Source: Pseudoips prasinana
Taxonomy: Eukaryota > Arthropoda > Insecta > Lepidoptera > Nolidae
Length of the DNA: 64,000 bases
Assembly: GCA_951640165.1 (NCBI GenBank)
Contig: OX621240.1
Coordinates: 4,042,713-4,106,712 of the forward strand
Direction of reading: 5' to 3'
Below, in pieces: positions 49,995 through 60,900 of this stretch (positions are counted from its first letter, which is position 1; the number at the start of each line of letters is the position of its first letter). The notes beneath the pieces are model-generated. The model was not told where the DNA came from, made no database searches, and saw only the letters and a program-made list of their open reading frames with translations. The position numbers were made by a program, and so were the translations under genes.

Positions 49995-50660
49995 TTTAAC
50001 AAAACTACATCCTACTTGCTGTAGACGGTGCATGTATGGCTCGATATCCCTGTCCGGTTCCAAGTATATTGTAATGACCCCTAGTCTAAACTGCCCCAGA
50101 TTCACTACAGTGCATGCTATATTGGCGCAACACAGGTCCGTTTTTTCGGTGATGACAATATTGTCGTTCAGGACGGCTATAGCTGCCTTTACTGGGCCCA
50201 CCGGGTCAAGCGACTGGATGATTCTGGCTCCTCCCATTTTGATGGTGCCTTTGGACCCGACATAGGGTTCCTGTATGAGGATAATGTCCAGTCCCCTGAC
50301 TCGGGCCTCCCTAAAGCATTCCAGCAATGCTGTTTGTCCCCTCCCAAGGTTGATCTGCAAGATCCCAAGGGCCTCCCCTCGCGGGCTCACTGAATGGCTC
50401 CGGGTTCTGTATGTTTGGCCCTGGTCGTCCTCAGCAATATGCCACAGTTGCTCGTTATTCTGTCCCACTTGGCCTTGGTGGGACACTCCATTTTATAAGC
50501 CGGGTGTCCTGTTGCTTGTGACCCGACTTCTGCGCAGTTCGCGCATTTTGGGTCCTTGCTGCGATTCGGGCACTCACGGGTGTCGTGTCCCTGGGCACAG
50601 TACCCGCATCTAGGGCTCTCCGCCTTGCAATTTCGCGCAATATGGCCGAACTAGCTTGGC
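49995..50660 (-). pseudogene. R1-like LINE fragment: gag zinc knuckles and endonuclease N-terminus
   Basis: In reverse, about 50650 to 50460 encodes CCHC zinc knuckles, including CGYCAQGHDTREC and a following CANCAEV...GHPAYKMEC. An overlapping second frame then encodes the start of an apurinic-type endonuclease: ILQINLGRGQTALLECFREA, IILIQEPYVG and a QFRLGVITIYLEPDRDI-like block. The order gag-knuckles then endonuclease is that of R1-clade LINEs. The rest of gag, the end of the endonuclease and the RT are missing, so this is an internal fragment. Confidence 0.75.
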
Positions 50661-50669
50661 TGGCTAGCT

Positions 50670-51500
50670 TCACTTGTATTTACCCATCACACCAAATACA
50701 GTATTTTTATAATAACCTTTGAAGTAAATAGTTAATGTTGTATTATTGACTTTCTTATCTAATCATTCTTTTGCATCATAGGTGTAAAAATATAAATAAG
50801 AGAACAAAGTAATATTAAGATAATTTATTCACACTAATAAACTAATTGTATCAGGAAGATAATGGGTATCCACTTATCATTATCAATTGATTTATATCTT
50901 ATTTTATTATACCATCTAGATTACTCTATAATTATCTGATAACATCAAATATACTGTTTAAGTCTGCAACTAATATATATGTAGGTATATACTGAGTGAT
51001 GATGAAACTTACATTATTTTCATTAACACCCCTAAATGATACCCCAATATAGAATTAGGTATGTTATTAAACATTTACCAGTAATTAACCAGTAGCTTAC
51101 AATATGTCATTTTATTCATAAATATAATTCCACCTTTGTATTTTAAGTATATAATAAATAGTAATAATGAGGTTTACACAGCCCATCGAAATGTTTTAAA
51201 AAATATTAATTTGGATATTAAGTAATATTGATTTGTCTAAAGTATAAATCATCAAGTATAAATCACTTTATTAATGAATTTCAATAACAATCTCTCGATT
51301 CTTCTTAGACATATAAAATTATCATTATTTATAATCTGAGGCTTATTTTCGAATAATTCGGTGGTAATTTACATTTTATGTTTTATTTCAATAAAATTAC
51401 AATTTATATCAATGGTGTTTAATTCATATCTTAATTTGTATTCGTAATAAATATGTATTTAATGTTTTTATTTGTATGTTATTTAATTATAAACTTAATG
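50670..51500. other. AT-rich intergenic sequence
   Basis: I see no gene, repeat family member or structural signal in this very AT-rich stretch. Confidence 0.5.
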
Positions 51501-54500
51501 TATTATTTAAACAGTCTTTTTGTCATAAATGTAATTGTCAGTCAATATATTGTGTCGTAAATAATCGTATACCTAGTGAACATGACGAGATCAGTTAGAA
51601 AGTATTGTCATTTTGTCATAGTCCATATTGTCGTAGTTATGTCAAGATCAGTATAATGTGTAAGCTTGTCACAGTGATGTATGGCTAAATCAATTGAAAA
51701 GAATTGTTACTTTGTCATAGTCAATGGTGTCATAGTCATATGCATTTGAAAAGTGAAGTAATATTGTCATAGTCATGCATGGCTAGATCAGTTTTAAGTG
51801 TGATAGCTATTTACGTGTCATTGGCATACTTATTATGTATAAATCATTGTTGTGATGTAGTCAATAAATTTTATTTTGTCAAATATCTTAGTCTTTTTTA
51901 TGTATTTCGAAAGTAGTCATAGTCACACTATATATGTATATAATGGCCAAGCAATAGCAAAATATATTTTAAACCTATCTAATAGTGTGTCAGTCGCCCT
52001 AATTTCTTGATAAATTTTCAAATTCCCTCATAAGTGAAGTCAAACAATCGGTTGCTGTCAAAGTGTCTGTTAGGAATAGTTAGGATGTTCATCTGTCAGT
52101 AGCTGAGTAGTTAATTGATTTTGTACTAGATTGTTGGATTCATATTAGTCGGGTGATCTACCTAGCTAGACCTATATGGTCATGGTAAGTAACACTTGTC
52201 TATGTATGGTGTTAATCAAGTTTTGTGTGAATCGTCGTAAGTAAGTCAGTCAGTTCAGTTATCTGATGATTATTCATGAATGTTTGTCTAAGTATTAATA
52301 TTAAAGTAATAGAGGCATTTTCATAATTTGTCAAATCACGAGTAATAAAGTTGGATTTCCAGAAGTTACATAAGTAGGCATTTTGTCACAGTTTTATCTC
52401 CGTAGTAATTTTAATACATCATCTTCAGAGTCAGAAGTGTCGTCAATTTTGTACCAGTATTAGTCAGTTATGCAGTTTGTCAGGTCAATTTTGTTTCAGT
52501 AACATTGTAAAGTTATGTCAATTGGTAATTTTTATCGATAGTCAATCTTAGTCCTAAGATGTTTAGTTGGTTTTTGTTAAATTAAATTGTCCATTGTGTC
52601 CCAGCGTTAATTGTTAAGTTATATAGTCAGTTTGATAGTTATGTCATGTAAATCAATAGTCCAACTACAGTTAGAATACAGTGTTGCATCAAGCTTTAAA
52701 CCCAATGTTTAAAGCATATTTTGTCAAAGTTAACTAGTCAATTTTGTCACCGTATTTATTATAAAGTTATACAGTTGGTTTCGAATAATAATTTTGTAAA
52801 TTTTAAGTCAGTATTGTCAGAACGTAAGGTCTATTCAATGGTTGAGTCTCAGTATTTACCTTACAGTTATAGTTATTTTAATGGGCAGTCAATCAATGAG
52901 TTATAAAGTTTATTTTGTCAGAAGTCGTCATGTCAATTTTGTCCTAGTAAACATTGTTAAGATATACAAAGTCATTTTCATAGATAGTCCAACGATAAGC
53001 AGTAAAGTTCGATGTTGTCAGAGGTTATCTTCCTAATTATGTAACAGGGTTCCATTGTAAAGTTATACCATCCCTTTCAAGGATAGTTAAACTTAAAATT
53101 TTAAAGTCGTTTTGTCAGTAGTTAGTCAATGATTTTATCATTTCAAGTTCGACTCAGTTATGTATTTAGTATACTCATTGGACGTAAATCAATAGTTTGA
53201 AAGTCAGTAGTGATATACTTAACTGCGAAATATAATTGTAAATACAGTTCTAATGATAGACTAGATATAAGTTTTAAATCACTTTTTTCAAAGATTTCTT
53301 TTTCAAATTGAATAGTCAGATAATACATTTAATGATTTTAATAGAACTATACGATAAGTTCTATAGATTTTTTACTCGGTTAATTTTGTCACAGTTGAAG
53401 TTATATTTCTCGTCAAAGTTAAAAAAAAACTAAAAGTTTGAAAGTTGGTTTGGTCAGAAGTGGTCTAGTCATCTCTGGTTTAGTCAGCATCAAGTCAAAA
53501 AGTTTGTTTAATTAATAGGCCAACTGTACATGTTTAAGTTATTAGTCACAGTGTTCGTCGTCGAGTCATATAGTCAGTCTCATCGATAGTCGAAGTATAC
53601 GTTTTTGTCCCAGGATATTTAGTCGATTCGATATTTAAACAATAGTCAGTAAACAGTTGCAATGTTCGTTGTTGTCAAAAGTGATCTTGTCAATTACGTC
53701 ATGGTTATATAAAGTTATTTCCATTGATTAATATTACGTTTTATAGTCACTATTGCTACTAATTAATAATTATGAAGTCGCTTTTGTCAGCGTTTATATC
53801 AGTCAGTCAGTTATGTCAATTTATTTAGTCACTTATTTGTGTCAATCTTAAAGTTAAAGTCAAAACATTAGTTATGTCAGAATATATTTAGTCAATTTCG
53901 TTTATTTAGCCACATTATTATTCAGTTATAGTCATATTAATCGATAGTCAAACTGAAGTTTCAGTCCATTTTGTCATAATTTATCATGTCAATATTGTCA
54001 TAGTATTTATTGCATCAATCACTTTAAATAACACGTGTTAAAGTCAGTTTTGACAGAAGATAAGTCTATTTTGTCGTAAGTTCATGGTGATGGTGATGTT
54101 ATTCAATAAGTTCCAATGAGTTAGTCAGATTCAATATGGTCAATCGATTTTTTGTTTCGTCCGTTTTGTCAGATTACTTATAGTTTGTATGGACAGAGAG
54201 TCAGTCATGTAGTCAATTTTGTCATTGTTAAAAATTCGTTGTACACGGATACTAGTCAACCGCGATAATTTTATTCATCAAACTTGTCAGTTTTGTCACG
54301 TCGATGTCAAAGTAATTTGTCTAGTCAGTTTTGTCATAAGTTGCATAGTTTATTCCTTATATATGTATAAGGAATAAATAAAGAAAACTAATAAATGACC
54401 AGATCTCTTCCGATTAGTCGCCTCGTCGGTTTAGTGAGAATTTTTATAGGTTATTTAGTCACCTGTCAGTAGAGGGTCGGTGTCAGTCATTTTGTCAGAT

Positions 54501-54545
54501 TCAAGATAATAAGTTAATTTTGTCAAAGTATTCGTAAAATAGTCC
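51500..54545. repeat. ~3 kb degenerate TTTTGTCA / AGTCA-rich tract
   Basis: The octamer TTTTGTCA occurs at least 16 times (for example 51611, 52381, 52741, 52911, 53381, 53961, 54291, 54331). It is surrounded by frequent AGTCA and GTCAGT words. There is no fixed period and no long ORF. On the minus strand the word is TGACAAAA, which in one frame spells Asp-Lys. It lies just 3' of the minus-strand peroxidase gene, whose tail codes for Thr-Asp-Lys repeats with the same word. Confidence 0.7.
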
Positions 54546-54823
54546 ATTCAGTCTAGTAATTGTGTCCTTTAGTGGACATTAATGTATGAAAGAAGATTTA
54601 TCAGTACAGTACTTTGAATATATCTTACTTATATTCTTTCATACATATATGTTACACATAATGGATAGCCCATCCTTTGAAAAAACAATTAAGCCTTTAC
54701 GAGGCAGTAAGTATGTTTTTTTTCTTTCTGCTTCTATAATGGAACGCCATTTTATCACGACTAATATCTACATGCAACAATGTTTGGCAAGATACATTTT
54801 CCTAACTTATAAAATAACTAGTA

Positions 54824-54980
54824 TTAATGTCGACTCAGGCCTGGCCTTCGTCGTCTAACACTGTTGAAGAGTATGGGTCTTGGAATTTCCCTCAGGGAGT
54901 AAGGGTCGATCTTCATAGATGGCATGGAGTGCTGGTCAGGGATAGCAGCGTCTTCGTCGTAGATCGCCCATTGCAATGGA
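54824..54980 (-). CDS. peroxidase terminal exon
   Basis: The acceptor TTCTTCCAG precedes it. Joined in phase 2 to the preceding exon, it reads [20 protein letters not shown] to [12 protein letters not shown], ending at TAA (54824-54826). The open frame of 52 codons in exactly the required phase supports it. It includes an RRRR cluster near the C-terminus. Confidence 0.82.
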
Positions 54981-57900
54981 CTGGAAGAAATGTTAGTTTC
55001 AGTGTTACAATCGAATAATTGGTTTATATATTCTTCTTGCTCTATAGTTTCTATACTTAGAGAGTAGGTACATAAAATGAATTATTTTCAGATCATATAG
55101 ATAAGTAATATGCTCTAGTTACCTGTTCTCACTTGGCATCACTTCAAAGTTGATTGATGGAGTCTTCACAGGACTGCTTGGCTTTACCTTATTTCTGATT
55201 CGATTTTGAACAGTAGGCTTAACTTGCACATCATCGAAAGACGCCAGTTTGTCCACCGCAGCTCTGTTTTCTATTTTTACGTCAGCATTTCCACGGTTAT
55301 TGTAGTTTTCTTTTATAATATCCTTTTCTTCTTTGTTAGGTTTAGGAATGTTCTTGGCATTGTCAATGTACTTATGTAATACATTTCTCACGTAGTAATA
55401 TTTATTTGTTGGTAGTCTTTCTGGTTCTTCGTCATTTCGTCTGGTTGGTCGTTGTAAGTAAGGTTTAGTCGCAGTTTCGTATAAGTAAAATGTTGACAGT
55501 TTCATGTTACTTTCATTTGAGTCAAAAGTTGAATTGCTTAAAGGGTCAATCTTAATTTTATCAGTTATGTCTGTTTTAGTTGTGTCCGTTTTTGTCAGCG
55601 ATTCGGCCTTAAGATCAGTCATTTCTAAGTTAGAGTCGTGGTCCTTACCTATAGCGTGAGTCAAAGATCGTTCTGTAATGTCCTTATTATCAGTGTCCGT
55701 TTTGTCTTTATTCTCTGTTTTGGGTGTGTCAGTATGTTGATTGTCAGTCTCCTTGTTATTAATATCTTGGTCAGTAATGTCAGCCTTTTCTACAAAAGAA
55801 GGGATTTCACCTTTATAAGTTCCTACGTATCCAAATGTCACAAGTTTGTATAAGTTAGTGGTACTTTCACCTTTAACATCAGGTTTATCAGTAGTCATTC
55901 TGTTCGTTGTAGTCACAGTTTTGTCATTAGATCTACCAGATGAGTAGGAATTGTCTCTAGTCGTGTATGTTGGTCTATTGTATCTGTAGTTTTGGTCCTC
56001 TTGCCTGTTGTTATAATAGTAAGGTTTACTAGGTCGTCTATAAGTATCGTCATAAGTCTGATAAGTTACTTTTACTACGTCTCTGTCAAAAGTCATAGGT
56101 CGTCGAGTAGTTCTAGTAGTCTGTCGCCATGATTGTGTCGGTCTCGGGACATAATTGATTAAGTAAGTGTATTTATCAATATTTTCAGTCACGGATATGA
56201 CTGGTCGGTTTGGTCTGTTGTAGGGTCTTTGGTGCGCAACGTTGTTGATGACAACGGATTGCACTTGTTGTGTGTCATCATCGTCTTCATAGTCATATTC
56301 GTCATATTTATTTGATGGTCTACGTCTGGAGTCAAGTTTTGAGTCTTCGTAACGTCTGCTTTTGTTCTTAAAGTCGAGTTTGTCATCAATTTGTACGTCA
56401 CGTCTAGTTGCAGTCGGTGTCGTGGTAACGTCAGTTTTTGCGGCCTTAGTTTTAATAGTCGTCCTAGTCATGTCTTTAGACAAAGAAAAGTTAAGTTCAT
56501 CTTTGTCTTTGGATGTCACGTCAAGTTTGTCAGTCACGTTTGTTTTAGTCAAATTTTCTATCGTCATGTCTTTAAATATGGTTGAGTTTGTGTCAGATAT
56601 TTTGCTATGACTTGGTTTAATAGAACCTTTTTGCGCAGTCTTTTTAGTGGTGGTAGACCTTGGTGTAGTAGTAGATTTTCTTTTTGGCTTTTGAGTGGTT
56701 TCCTCAGATTTCCTGATGTCATTGTCCGAATCTGAGTCAATTTCTACCCAGGGTGACAAGTCAAAATTATTGAGTAATCCGTTCTTACAAGATATTCTCT
56801 CATTGTCAGGGTTCTCGTTGGAAAGGAAGACGAAAGGTTGGACGGTTTCAATGGTATCGAGGGTTCTGCAGAGGACTTGCGCAAAAGATATTCTTCTAAT
56901 TTGTTGGAGTTGTGCTGGTGTAAACGATGAGTCAACTCCTCCATTTTCGTACCTGAAAATTAATACGTTTCATTGGGTCACGTAAAAACTTCATGAATAG
57001 TTTTCTATCGCTTTTTAAATAAGAGATAACTCCAGTTTAGTATTATAAATGCAATATAAATACAAATGATGAGCATTTTACGGATATTTTTTCGGGTTTA
57101 ATTGTCTAATGCTGTCGATTTTAAGTGATGCTTATGCTGAGTGGTAATTATGCACTTAATATTATAATTAAATATTTCCTTATTTGATACCTACATAGAA
57201 AAGCCGAGATTACTCATATAGATTAAATCACTGGTTTATATTTCATTCTATTTTTTGAAACTTACCAAAATCGATCGCCTTTCCTTAGATTGGCAAACTG
57301 TTGCGCAATAATACATGCAAAGGTAGGTCCCACGAGGCCTCCCACTACTGGTCTTTCTGCTATACCTCCTGTGAAAAGGTCTATGTCGTCGACGTGCCTG
57401 GAATAGTAAATAATTTTTAGTTTTACAATTCTCATGAAAAATATATTATATATTTTCAATCGACTTGGGATATAAACGAGTACACCTCATGAATATTACA
57501 GACAGAGGCTTCTATTAAACAAAATACTTACTGATACAAGGCTTTCAATTTCCTCGCTGCCCTCGCAGGCATCACTCTAAACAGATCTTCAAACTCCTCA
57601 ATAGCTGATAGGCCACAGGGTTCCCTCCAAGATGTATAAGGAGCAATTCCATGATCCCTTCCTCTTTGAATATTAATAGCTGCTAAATCCATCCCAAATG
57701 ACCCTTGAGGAGTTTGGAAAAGGTGGTTCGTAAGTTCTTCGGTGATGAACTCGTCCCGTTTTTGTATGGGCTGATTCAGCATACCTAGTAAGAGTCGGTC
57801 TACTGCGCCGATGCTCCAGATGTTTGAAGGGTTTGTAAGCTCGTTATGGAGGGAAACGTCTGGAAGAGAATGATCGTTTATTAATGATAATAGTACTAAA

Positions 57901-60900
57901 GGGAGTGTTGGGGAAAAAGAAAAACAAATAAAATTAAAGTGTGATTGTCGCTCTGAAATATAATATTCCTGTTAAATGATAAGTGAGCGGTTAGTATGGA
58001 ATCCACATTAAGATGATAGTGCTCTTTGAGTGTTATACCAACTGCCAAGTTAAAATTATAAAGTGTCTAGTTATAATAAAAAAATATCATATTACGTTTT
58101 ATTACGAACAAGCTAAGCTTAGTTTGGGATCAGGTGGCTGTGTGTGAATAATATTGTAGTTTTTATATACCACATAATCAACTAATTTCCGGATAATACG
58201 GAGTGACGGGTCAAGCCAAGACAACACCTGCTTCGGAATTTCATTCGGAACTATGGAGAATACTAGTATGCGTACTAATATGCAGGTGTTCAATATTGCA
58301 GCTTTTTGTGGAAGAATATAAGTTAATGGTGGAAGATCTAATATTATTATTCTATAACTTACTGTTACTCATAGGACGGTGGAAACGGTCGAAGCGCATC
58401 ATGGAGGATTGCACGAGACTATGCCCGAACCTGAAGGCAGCTGACCCGAATGAGCTGGCGGGGTTGGGATTGACCTTCGGGTTGTAGCCCTTAAAGAAAC
58501 CCTTCTTCTGTAACTCCAGCTCGAAACGGTGCATTACTTCAGATCCTGTGGAGAAGAGACATTCAATTAGAAATACCTAGCCATTATAATATTACGTAGC
58601 ATAAATTGATAAATATAAATCGGTTATATGTGAAACTGACATTAAGAGGCTGATAATAGCCAAATTAGATATATAAAATATATTTTCTATTTTCATAACT
58701 ATTTTCGGTTTATCTTGTTTAATCCCAAAACGCTATTAAACTATTTTACCTCAATAAAAAAAATAACCACTCCATTATTTTTTTTTTAATTATGCGATGT
58801 GGTTTGATTTTATGATAATTTTGTATTAGATTTGTCATAAGCTTACATTTTGCTTGCAATTAAAGGTTGTTAAGTATTTTTAGACCCTTACATACATACC
58901 TCACATGAATAGGATTTGCGTGCAACAGTAAAATTAGGTCTCATCAGCCTTTTAATAATCAAATGTAAACATTTGTTTAACAAAGACATCAATATCATTA
59001 TCATCGTCATAGCAGCTGAAAGGCGTCCAATGCTGGACAAAGGCCTTCTTCAAAGTCTGTATAATTGCCGGTCTAGTGCTGTCCGCATCCAGCAGTTACC
59101 ATATATTTTTTAACTAAAAATTGTTTTCTTCACAGTTTAGCTAGCATGGCGATAAATACATCTCTTTACAACCTTTGGACATTGAAATCTCAGAAAAAAA
59201 CAACATCCGAGTCTAAGACTATACGGGCATGAGGATTGGTTGAACGCAGTAGAGAGACATCTTCGTCGGCATAAGACGAGATTTGTCCAATTTAAGAAGA
59301 GGAATCAATAAATTCATCCAAGGCAACTTTTTGCTCATCAAATAGATTACCTGATTCTTAGAATTAATTATGTTTATGTAGAAGTTTAGGTTAATATAAA
59401 ATTACTTATTAGTCTTTAGACTAGATTTTAATATATATAATGTAGTACGCTTGGTACTGTATAAAAAATAGCTTACCTAATACTATCGGCAGGAACTCCC
59501 TATACGTGATGTGTTGTATCATGGCTCCAACAATTTTCCTCGTCTCCTGATAGATCTTTTCGTCACTCCAGTGAGGGTTTAAATGTGCTAGCTCTTGTGC
59601 CATTCTGTTGATGAAGATTTCATGGAATTACTTATCTACATCTTCAGGTTTCCTCGAGTTTGAGGATCAAAGGGATATCGGATCCACAAGACGGTGTTAT
59701 CGCTGCATAGAAACATAGAACCAGTTGCTTCGCGAGGTACTTTATAAACATATAATTGTTGGACACAAACTGAAAACAACAATTTACGGATCACACAAAT
59801 ATAGTCTTGTACGGGAATCGAACCCAGGATACGAAGTGGAGACGCGACCGTCTTAAATTCTTAATGTAGTAAAAAAACGGGTTAAACCGTATTGTGTTAC
59901 GAATTTTAAAAAGTTAACTGAATGACATGTGTATTTAGGTTTGTTCACAATTTCTCACCTATTATGCTGTCTCAGCCACACGATATGAGCGGCCACCAGT
60001 CCAGGGTGTTCATTGACCCTGGCGTCTCCAGACTTGAAACAATCTGTGGACACGGCACCGCCCCTGCAAAGCTCGTCCCGGCGTTCTGGAGGTAGAAGTG
60101 GGCGACGTTGTTGTACGCGCCCGTATTGGAGCATGCCTGGTGGAAAAGGAAAATGGTATAGGTCTAAAGTTACCAACTCTTCCCCGTATGAGGATACTTA
60201 AAAAGGACATTGGTAAAGGTCTAAAGTTACCAACTCTTCCCCGTATGAGGATACTTAAAAAGAACATTGGTAAAGGTCTAAAGTTACCAACTCTTCCCCG
60301 TATGAAGATACTTAAAAAGAACATTGGTAAAGGTCTAAAGTTACCAACTCTTCCCCGTATGAGGATACTTAAAAAGAACATTGGTAAAGGTCTAAAGTTA
60401 CCAACTCTTACCCGTATGAGGATACTTAAAAAGAACATTGGTAAAGGTCTAAAGTTACCAACTCTTCCCCGTATGAGGATACTTAAAAAGAACATTGGTA
60501 AAGGTCTAAAGTTACCAACTCTTCCCCATATGAGGATACTTAAAAAGAACATTGGTAAAGGTCTAAAGTTACCAACTCTTCCCCGTACGAGGATACTTAA
60601 AAAGAAATAGTCAGAAGCAACAATGAGCAGATTGAAAACGGAGGTGCCGTGTATTCGTCAAAAATATCCTACTGGATATTTTTGACGAATACACGGCACC
60701 ACGGCAATTACTATCTTAGTTGCTAGTCCCACGGGGCTAGATTCGGAAAAATAGCTGACTGAACGTTATATATATTATATAATGTAGCCCATTATTGTCT
60801 GTTATTGCAGGATAAGAGCCTCCTCTCACAATGAAGCGTTAGGTAAGGTATTGCCCGAAGACCTGGTGTATCCCTTAGTCGCCTTTTATGGCATCCACGG

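Noticed and set aside
54586..55018. Plus-strand ORFs of 90 and 63 codons
   Set aside because: The part overlapping 54824-54980 is antisense to the peroxidase terminal exon. The rest has no protein-like pattern.
60010..60610. ORFs of 170-180 codons across the 57-bp minisatellite
   Set aside because: Open on both strands only because the unit lacks stops and is divisible by 3. They lie in an intron next to a well-supported splice site.
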